Source: Thermodesulfobacteriales bacterium (GTDB lineage Bacteria > Desulfobacterota_D > UBA1144 > Nemesobacterales > UBA2774). Taken from it: DNA of 20,946 bases. The translations under genes were made by a program, and so were the position numbers. Below are positions 7,490 to 13,464 of this stretch, one piece after another. How positions within the stretch are numbered: the stretch's first letter is position 1; every line of letters begins with the position of its first letter. The notes beneath the pieces are model-generated. The model ran no database searches, was not told where the DNA came from, and saw nothing but the letters and a program-made list of their open reading frames with translations. Location: assembly GCA_004525335.1 (NCBI GenBank), contig SPCL01000015.1, forward strand, positions 1-20,946, written 5' to 3'.

Positions 7490-8398
7490 ATGAATATCAA
7501 AAAAATACTATGGGCTTCAGATGGATCAAAAGAGTCAGACAGTGCATTGAGATATGCAACATTCCTTGCTGAGAAATTCGAAGCTGAAATTTTATCTATA
7601 TTTGTGAGTGAAATCCATTTTCCTATTACCTCCTTATTTCCTATTCCGGAGGATGCCATTATGGATATCGTAGAAAAAACTGAAAAGAGATTTGAGAACA
7701 GATTTATCAGGGTCTCCAAAAGACTTAAGGAAAAGGGGATAAATTCTACATTCAAAATTGTAAGGGATGGTGCCGTTGAGGGGATAATTAAAGCTGTAAG
7801 GTCCAACGGTTGTGATTTGATTGTTATGGGTAAACACGGTCAGGGGTTTGTTGAGAGAGCTGTTATAGGCAGTAATACTGCAAAAGTTTTAAGAAAATCT
7901 CCCGTACCAGTTCTTTCTGTGAAAGGAAAAGGAAGAAAAAGCATAAGTAAAATAGAAAATATATTGGTACCAGTAGATGTCTCTGACGATACTGAATCTG
8001 CTATTTTATCTTCCCTTGAACTTGCAGAAATATTTAATGCTTCTGTGACGCTTTTATACGTGTTCTGGCTGGATGAAAATGTCTATGATATACCTCCTTC
8101 TCTGGTAAAGAAATTAATGGAGAAATCCCATAAAAAACTAGATAGAATGGCTAATACGGCTAAAAAGAAATTTTTCAAACCGAAAAAAAGAACTAATCTC
8201 AATATCAGCATCAGCACAGAAGTTATACATGGTGTAAGCCCTGGGTTAGCTATAAGATATTATGCCAATAGAAACAAAATTGATTTCATTATGATGAATA
8301 CACATGGAAGGAAGGGAATAAAAAGGATTGTCTTAGGGAGTGAAGCTGAGAAAGTAATACGCGAGGCCCCTTGTCCTGTATTAGTTTTCAGGCCTTAG
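7490..8398 (+). CDS. Universal stress protein, tandem USP domains
   Basis: This 302-aa cytoplasmic protein is made of two USP domains, about 1-145 and 155-302. Each begins with a beta-strand and Asp-containing loop (KKILWASDGS; ENILVPVDVSDD). Each ends with the ATP-binding loop G-x2-G-x9-G-S/N: GKHGQGFVERAVIGSN in the first, THGRKGIKRIVLGSE in the second, each followed by R-x-x-x-x-PVPVL-like strands. Both loops look intact, so both domains should bind ATP, unlike the second domain of the partial USP at base 1. The ATG at 7490 follows AGGAG. It is the first gene of a sigma-54-driven unit and is followed after 30 bases by a cytochrome c gene. In mycobacteria tandem USPs of this kind (Rv2623 type) are DosR-induced and slow growth. 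Confidence 0.95.
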   Translation: MNIKKILWASDGSKESDSALRYATFLAEKFEAEILSIFVSEIHFPITSLFPIPEDAIMDIVEKTEKRFENRFIRVSKRLKEKGINSTFKIVRDGAVEGIIKAVRSNGCDLIVMGKHGQGFVERAVIGSNTAKVLRKSPVPVLSVKGKGRKSISKIENILVPVDVSDDTESAILSSLELAEIFNASVTLLYVFWLDENVYDIPPSLVKKLMEKSHKKLDRMANTAKKKFFKPKKRTNLNISISTEVIHGVSPGLAIRYYANRNKIDFIMMNTHGRKGIKRIVLGSEAEKVIREAPCPVLVFRP

Positions 8399-8428
8399 TA
8401 AAATTTCTGTAGCTGTGAGGTCTAATAT

Positions 8429-8992
8429 ATGCTGAGAATATTACTATTAACAATATTACTTACATCTGTTGCCTATTTTGTTCTTAATGCTCAAGATTAT
8501 GATGCTGATAGTAAACGAATAAGCCAAATCAACAGAGGAAACCAGTTGGTCAATGAAGGCAGATGCAACAATTGCCATACCCCGCTTATCGAAACAAAGG
8601 ATGGATTGATACCGGATAGTAAAAGAACACTATCGGGACACCCTAGTGATTCAGAAATACCTGAAATTCCTGCGGTTGAAATTGATTCTGAGGAGTGGCT
8701 TAAATTTTTATACTCTCTTGATTCTACTGTATGGGCAGGCGAGCGGGGAATGAGCTTCTCTGCGAATCTGACTCCAGATCCCATGACCGGAATTGGGAAG
8801 TGGAATGAAGAAACTTTTATTGAAATAATGAGGAGCGGACGTCATGTTAATCTTAAAAGAAATATTAAGCCCCCTATGCCATGGAAAGATTATGCTAAGT
8901 TAGGCGATGAAGATCTAAAATCGATATTTGCCTATTTAGCAACTCTACCACCTATTCGCAATGCCGTACCGAAACCAGTACCATTACCCTAA
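8429..8992 (+). CDS. Exported monohaem cytochrome c
   Basis: This 187-aa protein has an N-terminal hydrophobic signal segment at about 2-20 (ending near VLNAQD), so the mature protein is periplasmic or membrane-tethered. One haem c attachment motif, CNNCH, is at 46-50, and a likely axial methionine is Met150 in PPMPW. The region between them includes GMSFSANLTPDPMTGIGKW at 107-125, as seen in cytochrome c subunits that pass electrons from periplasmic dehydrogenases. The C-terminal helix LKSIFAYLATLPP is typical of class I cytochrome c. It lies 30 bases after the USP and so is likely under the same sigma-54 promoter, tying a respiratory electron carrier to this stress regulon. The electron donor and acceptor cannot be read. 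Confidence 0.88.
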   Translation: MLRILLLTILLTSVAYFVLNAQDYDADSKRISQINRGNQLVNEGRCNNCHTPLIETKDGLIPDSKRTLSGHPSDSEIPEIPAVEIDSEEWLKFLYSLDSTVWAGERGMSFSANLTPDPMTGIGKWNEETFIEIMRSGRHVNLKRNIKPPMPWKDYAKLGDEDLKSIFAYLATLPPIRNAVPKPVPLP

Positions 8993-9389
8993 AATAATAC
9001 TAGTTAATCCATTTAAAATTGTCCTTATCAAAAGAGCGGGTGCTGACAGAGTAGTTTCTCCTTATTACACGGGAGGAGTCAGGATAGCAAACAGTATATT
9101 AATACCATCTGTTGTTGACTTCATAGAATATGCCACGAAGACCGGGAACCTTGAACTTCAGTTAGAAGAAGTTCAGTTGAGTAAAGGCTCTAAATTCAAT
9201 GAAATGACTCTTGAGAATATCGGAATTGGAAGAGACCCGGGGATTATTATAGTTGCTATAAAGAGACTAGATGGAACAATGGGATTTAATCCGAACTCAA
9301 CCAGCATAGTAAATGTGGGTGATACTTTGGTAGCACTCGGAGAAACCTCTAAGCTAAAAGAATTGGAACAGCTTGCTGCAGTTTCTTAA
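8961..9389 (+). pseudogene. C-terminal remnant of a TrkA/RCK potassium channel protein
   Basis: From about base 9030 the frame encodes KRAGADRVVSPYYTGGVRIA and a full TrkA-C domain. The latter includes a beta-strand with LEEVQLSKGSKFNEMTLENI and a final VGDTLVALGETSKLKELEQL. This is the end of the RCK domain of prokaryotic K+ channels of the two-helix-plus-RCK type. The pore helices and NAD-binding TrkA-N half are missing. The only start (ATG 8961) lies inside the cytochrome gene without a ribosome site, and the first 20 or so residues look like noise. The simplest view is a 5'-deleted channel gene whose front was lost when the cytochrome gene arrived. Expression of an isolated TrkA-C domain is possible but unproven. 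Confidence 0.75.
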
Positions 9390-9402
9390 TTCAATTTCAT
9401 TT

Positions 9403-9645
9403 TTAACTATCCTCAAATTCTGCTTTTGATGCTGATACTAATAATTCTCTAGCTTTTTTTAACCCTCTTTCGACAGCCTCGGACTCGTTTTCCCCGCATC
9501 CTGGAATGTTTACAATTACCCTTATGCTTGATATTCTGCCCACTATTGTTCTATCCTGCTTTAGATAGCCGAATATGACTTCTGTAGCATCCCGGTCGAA
9601 ATTATAAGAAGTTTCAATAAGATAAAGTGAGCCATAGTCAGACAT
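9403..9645 (-). CDS. Small conserved-looking protein of sigma-54 unit, unrecognised
   Basis: This is an 80-aa soluble acidic protein with no signal or membrane segment. It appears to have a strand-rich first half (YLIETSYNF, EVIFGYLKQD, RISSIRVIVNIPG) and a C-terminal helix (SEAVERGLKKARELLVSA). The ATG has a strong GAGGGG ribosome site, and a sigma-54 promoter with the same core as its neighbours lies 35-50 bases upstream, so it is very likely a real member of the regulon. The beta-then-helix layout and context recall the small DosR-regulon proteins of the Rv1738/Rv2632c type (DUF1876), but I see no decisive sequence match and would not assign it. It is convergent with the channel remnant and divergent from the CBS gene. 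Confidence 0.75.
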   Translation of the reverse strand: MSDYGSLYLIETSYNFDRDATEVIFGYLKQDRTIVGRISSIRVIVNIPGCGENESEAVERGLKKARELLVSASKAEFEDS

Positions 9646-9679
9646 AATTTCCCCTCAATCAAGTAGTCTTAAATTTAAT

Positions 9680-9697
9680 TTGCAAGAATTATGCCAC
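9680..9697 (-). promoter_or_regulatory. Sigma-54 promoter of the 80-aa gene
   Basis: On the minus strand the sequence is GTGGCATAATTCTTGCAA, with GG (9694-9695) and GC (9682-9683) 10 bases apart. Transcription is expected from about 9670, a leader of some 25 bases before ATG 9645. The core TGGCAT-N5-TTGCAA is the same as at the other three sites. The candidate enhancer at 9750 lies about 60 bases upstream and could serve both divergent units. Confidence 0.85.
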
Positions 9698-9749
9698 AGA
9701 TAAAATTTATATATTTAAAGTATATTAGACAAATGTTTTCAATATTGTT

Positions 9750-9766
9750 TGTCTGACAATCTGACA
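9750..9766 (+). promoter_or_regulatory. Candidate enhancer (UAS), copy 2, between divergent sigma-54 promoters
   Basis: TGTCTGACAATCTGACA matches the element at 7361 at 14 of 17 positions. Its centre is about 79 bases before the GG of the CBS promoter and about 63 bases before that of the divergent 80-aa gene. A second inverted repeat overlaps it, AGACAAA (9727-9733) and TTTGTCT (9748-9754). The intergenic region thus carries several TGTC/GACA half-sites, as expected for cooperative binding of an NtrC-type activator. Confidence 0.6.
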
Positions 9767-9820
9767 CCTTACATTCCACCGTTCTAAAAACCACTTTAAT
9801 TAGCATATTTTATGTCAAGC

Positions 9821-9872
9821 TTAGGACTTAAATATTGGCATTATAGTTGCAATATCTAATATTGAGTCCTAA
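9821..9872. repeat. Inverted repeat enclosing the CBS-gene sigma-54 promoter
   Basis: The left arm TTAGGACT-TA-AATATT (9821-9836) and right arm AATATT-G-AGTCCTAA (9858-9872) are reverse complements at 14 positions, with one small mismatch in between. The 21-base loop holds the -24/-12 core almost exactly. The right arm covers the expected transcription start near 9862. It could be an operator or a cruciform; its role is inferred from position only. Confidence 0.5.
9835..9852 (+). promoter_or_regulatory. Sigma-54 promoter of the CBS-USP-kinase operon
   Basis: TTGGCATTATAGTTGCAA has GG at 9837-9838 and GC at 9849-9850, exactly 10 bases apart. Transcription is expected near 9862, about 33 bases before ATG 9895. 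The possible longer reading frame from TTG 9847 would start inside this promoter and can be dismissed. Confidence 0.9.
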
Positions 9873-9894
9873 TTTAACAAATAAGGAGGGGACT

Positions 9895-10344
9895 ATGAAG
9901 AAACCCCTGATTAGAAGCACTAAGCCTTTAAAAGATATTTTGAATAGGGATGTAATAACCATAGGACCTACAGCATCTGTTTCAGAAGCTGCATATCTTA
10001 TGATGAGAGAAGAAATTGGATCATTAGTTGTAGTTGACGATGAAAGATTTCCTGTCGGAATAATTACGGATAGAGACCTGGTTATATCAGTAATAGCCGG
10101 AGGGAAAAATTCTGAGGAAGTAATTGTTGAAGAGGTAATGACTAAAGATTTAGTTTACATAGATGAGTCTGCTAACATCATGGACATTCTAAGCACTTTA
10201 TCAGAGTATTCGATACGAAGAATGCCTGTTACTAAAGATGGCAAATTGACAGGGATAGTCTCAGTTGATGATTTGATTGTAGTAATTGCAACGGAGCTTA
10301 GTGACCTTGCTATCGCTCTTAGCAGCAAATCAAAAGTACTGTGA
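9895..10344 (+). CDS. CBS-pair protein (Hrp1-like)
   Basis: This 149-aa cytoplasmic protein consists almost only of two CBS domains, about 10-68 and 76-140. Each carries the usual V-x-x-A-x-x-x-M...GSLVVVDD...GIITDRDL and MDILSTLSEYSIRRMPV...GIVSVDDL patterns. Such pairs bind AMP/ATP-type ligands and sense energy charge. Size and architecture fit Rv2626c (Hrp1), one of the most strongly induced hypoxia proteins of M. tuberculosis. The start is set at ATG 9895 because of the strong AAGGAGGGG site (9883-9891) and because the sigma-54 start point lies between it and the upstream alternative. It is the first gene of a probable operon with the USP (115 bases on) and the fused kinase. Confidence 0.93.
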   Translation: MKKPLIRSTKPLKDILNRDVITIGPTASVSEAAYLMMREEIGSLVVVDDERFPVGIITDRDLVISVIAGGKNSEEVIVEEVMTKDLVYIDESANIMDILSTLSEYSIRRMPVTKDGKLTGIVSVDDLIVVIATELSDLAIALSSKSKVL

Positions 10345-10459
10345 TATCAGTACGTGGCTTTGGTGGCAAATATATGCTGTATTATGATAGAATTACAAGG
10401 AGTGTTAAACGGCGGAATATTTTGATTATTTGCAGTCAATCCAAGAGGGAGAACCTTTG

Positions 10460-11371
10460 ATGAAATTAAAAAAGATAATTTGGGCAACTGATGGCTCACG
10501 GGAATCAGAGACAGCTTTGGATTATGCAAAGTACATTGCGGGAAAATCAGGCGCTGAGATTCTGGGCGTACACGTGGTCCCTATGCCGGTCCAATTACTT
10601 TTTGATAATATTAGTGAATCCAAAGAAGAAATAAAAAAATGGAGATTAAAAATAGAAGATAACGCCGCTAAAAGGTTTGATGAAGTGAAAGAGGAGCTTC
10701 AAAAAACCGGTATTAAATTTGATGGAGTAATTCTAAAGGGAGTACCTAGCGATAAAATAAAGGAGTTTGCAACGAGAAAGAAAGCAGATCTTCTAGTTAT
10801 GGGTAAGCATGGCCATGGATTTTTTGAAAGCATGCTTGCCGGCAGTGAAACTGTAAGGGTGTTAAAAAGTTCCCGGGTGCCGGTATTGTCTATTAAGAGT
10901 AAAAACAATGCTAAAGCAGAATTTAAGAATATACTCGTTCCTATAGACCTGTCCGAAGAAAGCGATTCTGCACTGACATATGCATTAAACGTAGCACAGC
11001 TTACCGGGGCTAAAGTAACTGTCATTTTTGTGCTTAGGTTAGATATGTATGCGCAGGATTTACCGGCTGGCGCTCTTGAGCTGGTTATAGAACAGTCTAT
11101 GAAATCACTTAACAAAAGAGCCTCTCAACTTAAAAAAAAATTCGAAAGCAAAAGAGGTGCCTCAAGGAATATTCAAATGAACACAGAAGTTATTCACGGT
11201 ATGAGTGAGGGCGTAACGATTTCACAATATGCCACAAAAAAAAATATAGACCTGATCGTTATTCATACTCACGGAAGAACGGGGGTAACCCGGTTCTTGC
11301 TCGGAAGCGTGACCGAAAGAGTTGTTTCCAGTGCCCAGTGTTCCGTTCTAGCGATGAGGCCTGAAGGATAA
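10460..11371 (+). CDS. Universal stress protein, tandem USP domains
   Basis: This 303-aa cytoplasmic protein is a paralogue of the USP at 7490, with the same opening (KKIIWATDGSRESETALDYA) and two USP domains of about 150 residues. Both ATP loops look intact: GKHGHGFFESMLAGSET near 120-136 and THGRTGVTRFLLGSVTERV near 272-290. The start is placed at ATG 10460, behind GAGGGAGA (10445-10452), rather than at the upstream TTG 10430, because the alignment with the paralogue begins exactly here. The kinase gene follows after only 16 bases. The 115-base gap after the CBS gene contains a TGGCAA...TGCTG element with 9 instead of 10 bases between GG and GC, so it is probably not a functional sigma-54 promoter. 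Confidence 0.95.
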   Translation: MKLKKIIWATDGSRESETALDYAKYIAGKSGAEILGVHVVPMPVQLLFDNISESKEEIKKWRLKIEDNAAKRFDEVKEELQKTGIKFDGVILKGVPSDKIKEFATRKKADLLVMGKHGHGFFESMLAGSETVRVLKSSRVPVLSIKSKNNAKAEFKNILVPIDLSEESDSALTYALNVAQLTGAKVTVIFVLRLDMYAQDLPAGALELVIEQSMKSLNKRASQLKKKFESKRGASRNIQMNTEVIHGMSEGVTISQYATKKNIDLIVIHTHGRTGVTRFLLGSVTERVVSSAQCSVLAMRPEG

Positions 11372-11387
11372 ACGAGAAACTTTCTCT

Positions 11388-12986
11388 ATGAAAACTCAAA
11401 GCGGAATTGAAAGATCAAGATTAATTGACTTCCTCTCATTACCATCTTCTTATCTGCACTCGCCCACTCACATAGAGCATATTCAAACTCATGCCTCAGA
11501 TGTATTCATGGTGGCTCCATTTGTCTATAAAATCAAAAAACCAATTAATCTGGGATTCCTCGATTTTTCTACTCTGGAGAAAAGAAGATATTACTGTGAG
11601 AAGGAAGTTGAGCTCAACAGGAGGCTTTGCAGTAGTGCTTATCTCGGCATCGAGAAAATATCTCTAACGAACGGGAGCCTGAGTATCGGTAAAGGAGGGC
11701 AAATTGTCGAGTACGCAGTGAAAATGAATATGCTTCCGGAGAAATATTTCCTGCAGAACCTTCTTAGTGAAAACAATGTAGATGAAACTGATTTTATAAG
11801 GCTTTCAAATAAACTGGCAGATTTTTATAAATATCAAAGGTCCTGTGAAGAGATTGCCGAATATGGCAGCCCTGAAAAGATCAAAGTAAATATAGATGAG
11901 AATCTTACCCTCTCAAAGAGTTTTATTTGGGAGACGATTTCTCAAGCGGCATATAGCGCCATTGAATTTTATAACGATTACTTTTTTGAAAACAAATCCG
12001 ATTTGTTCAGGATAAGGATGGAACAGGGGTTGATAAAGGACTGCCATGGAGATCTTCGTCTTGAGCATATAAACTTCCGCTCAGAAGATATATGCATTTT
12101 CGACTGTATTGAATTTAACGAGAGGTTCAGATATATAGACATAGCTTCCGATATTGCTTTTCTTGCAATGGATCTCGACTTTAATAGTTATTATAGGTTC
12201 TCTAATTTTTTCGTCTCAGAAATCTCCAAGGCCATGAAGGACGATTCTATCGATGAGGTGCTTGATTTTTATAAATGTTACAGAGCGTATGTTCGAGGAA
12301 AGGTAGAAAGCATTAAGGCTCTTGAGCCTGAGGTGCCTGATAAGCAAAGAGAACTTGCGCATAAAAAAGCCGAGTTATATTTTAAGCTGGCTTTGAAATA
12401 TGCGCTTTTCGGCTCGGGTCCTGTGATAATTGCCACGTTCGGACTTATTGGCTCGGGAAAGTCTACTTTTGCAGATCTGCTTTCAGAAGAGCTGTCATGC
12501 GAGATTGTTTCCTCAGACATATCAAGAAAAAGACTCTCGGGTATTCCCTCGAAAGAAAGAAAATACGAGGAATATGATAGCGGAATTTACTCCAAGGATA
12601 TTACAGAGCGTACATATCGGGAATTATTTGATAGAGCAGAAGAAATAATTAAGAACGGAAGATCTGTGATTCTCGATGCAAGCTTTTCAAAAAGAAAATG
12701 GAGAGAGTCTCTTATAGAGAGGGCGAATAGTTTAGATATCCCTTTATGTTTTTTACAAACACACGCTCCAAAAGATGTAATTGAGCAAAGACTCTTGAAA
12801 AGAGAGCAGCAGGGATTATCTGTTTCTGACGGCAGATTGGAGATATTGGACAGATTTATTTCTGAGTTTGAAGAACCTTCTGAGCTTAGTGAAAAGAACT
12901 TAACAACTATAGATACTACAAAGCCACTTTTGGAGAATATGGAATCTATATTTAAAGATATAATACTTAGAAACCTTAATTCATAG
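11388..12986 (+). CDS. APH-like kinase fused to P-loop (adenylate-kinase-like) domain
   Basis: This 532-aa cytoplasmic protein is bifunctional in layout. Residues 1-330 resemble an aminoglycoside-phosphotransferase-type kinase: VYKIKKPINLGFLDFSTLEK at 47-66, catalytic-loop HGDLRLEH at 220-227, and the metal-binding Asp at 239 in IFDCIEFNERFRYID. Residues 345-532 are a P-loop kinase: Walker A GLIGSGKST at 352-360, SSDISRKRL soon after, and a VILDASFSKRKWRE strand. That half is like the zeta-toxin/gluconate/adenylate-kinase-type ATPases often annotated here as AAA. This fusion is the Rv2004c type, again a DosR-regulon gene typically sitting beside USPs. The phosphate acceptor of either half is unknown, and antibiotic resistance should not be inferred. 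It is the last intact gene of the sigma-54 operon. Confidence 0.92.
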   Translation: MKTQSGIERSRLIDFLSLPSSYLHSPTHIEHIQTHASDVFMVAPFVYKIKKPINLGFLDFSTLEKRRYYCEKEVELNRRLCSSAYLGIEKISLTNGSLSIGKGGQIVEYAVKMNMLPEKYFLQNLLSENNVDETDFIRLSNKLADFYKYQRSCEEIAEYGSPEKIKVNIDENLTLSKSFIWETISQAAYSAIEFYNDYFFENKSDLFRIRMEQGLIKDCHGDLRLEHINFRSEDICIFDCIEFNERFRYIDIASDIAFLAMDLDFNSYYRFSNFFVSEISKAMKDDSIDEVLDFYKCYRAYVRGKVESIKALEPEVPDKQRELAHKKAELYFKLALKYALFGSGPVIIATFGLIGSGKSTFADLLSEELSCEIVSSDISRKRLSGIPSKERKYEEYDSGIYSKDITERTYRELFDRAEEIIKNGRSVILDASFSKRKWRESLIERANSLDIPLCFLQTHAPKDVIEQRLLKREQQGLSVSDGRLEILDRFISEFEEPSELSEKNLTTIDTTKPLLENMESIFKDIILRNLNS

Positions 12987-12997
12987 GTTGATAGAAT

Positions 12998-13135
12998 ATG
13001 GCAATTAAAAACTCAGAAGTGATAATCAGTTCTTATTAATCAGATTTTGTCTACGGCGGAATAGACGGCCCTGTTACAACCTTTGCGATTGTTGTGGGTG
13101 TGAGCGGTGCCTCTTGTACTGTGCTCCCCATTTGA
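12998..13135 (+). pseudogene. VIT1/CCC1-family iron transporter, N-terminal fragment with stop
   Basis: Starting at ATG 12998 one frame reads 14 residues, a TAA, then SDFVYGGIDGPVTTFAIVVG and VSGAS, and a TGA at 13133. The second part is the hallmark start of VIT1-family Fe/Mn transporters (YL-x-DFVYG-x-xDG-x-VTTFAVV-x-GVAGA). The TAA sits where that family normally has Leu (a TTA-to-TAA change), and the rest of the transporter, about 180 residues, is absent. It is a dead remnant directly behind the stress operon. Confidence 0.75.
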
Positions 13136-13163
13136 TTTCTGTTACTTAAGAGTAATCCTCATA

Positions 13164-13182
13164 GTGTCCAAATAGGTGTCCA
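13164..13182. repeat. Short direct repeat GTGTCCA x2 in the scar region
   Basis: GTGTCCA occurs at 13164-13170 and 13176-13182, within two similar 12-base units. The surrounding 13136-13464 has no convincing gene on either strand apart from the tRNA fragment. A minus-strand frame runs uninterrupted from the tRNA fragment through to TAA at 13142-13144 and ends with MDTYLDTMRITLK. I do not recognise it. Confidence 0.4.
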
Positions 13183-13301
13183 TACTGGCCAGAAATAGAC
13201 TAAATATGCGAGATATGCTAGATGCCAGGATGCTCAAAATGTCCAATGATATCAGATAGCTGTAGCGTTTTTGGGTGTTTGCAGCATCTGCTCTGTTGGG
13301 T

Positions 13302-13340
13302 TTAGGAATCCTGCGCTCTATCCTTCTGAGCTACGGGGAC
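13302..13340 (-). pseudogene. 5' half of tRNA-Arg(CCU), cut at the anticodon loop
   Basis: Read on the minus strand: acceptor strand GTCCCCG, TA, D-stem GCTC, D-loop AGAAGGATA, GAGC, G26, anticodon stem CAGGA, then loop TTCCTAA with anticodon CCT. The sequence then stops matching: the other stem strand should be TCCTG but reads ACCCA, and no T-arm or acceptor 3' strand follows. The 5' half is very well conserved, so the break is recent or selected. Integrases commonly recombine in this part of tRNA genes, so this is a probable attachment-site scar. Confidence 0.75.
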
Positions 13341-13464
13341 ATTATCTAAAAAGAACAATTGACTGAAGGGATATTGCTTTAGCTACTATATATTACAGAA
13401 TTTATGCTAACCATCAATAGAAGATTGTGGATAAGCTCTTAAGTTGTCAAATTATTAATGATAT

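Noticed and set aside
9847..9894. Longer start (TTG 9847) for the CBS-pair protein
   Set aside because: It lies inside the sigma-54 promoter and before the expected transcript start; ATG 9895 has a strong ribosome site.
10362..10380. TGGCAAATATATGCTG before the USP at 10460 as a fifth sigma-54 promoter
   Set aside because: GG and GC are only 9 bases apart and the TTGCAA box is not present; sigma-54 tolerates almost no spacing change. The gene is more likely served from the promoter at 9835.
10430..10459. Longer start (TTG 10430) for the second intact USP
   Set aside because: The extra ten residues do not align with the paralogue at 7490 and overlap the ribosome site GAGGGAGA used for ATG 10460.
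12430..12648. Plus-strand frame of 72 residues inside the fused kinase
   Set aside because: Out-of-frame shadow of the P-loop domain with no independent signal.
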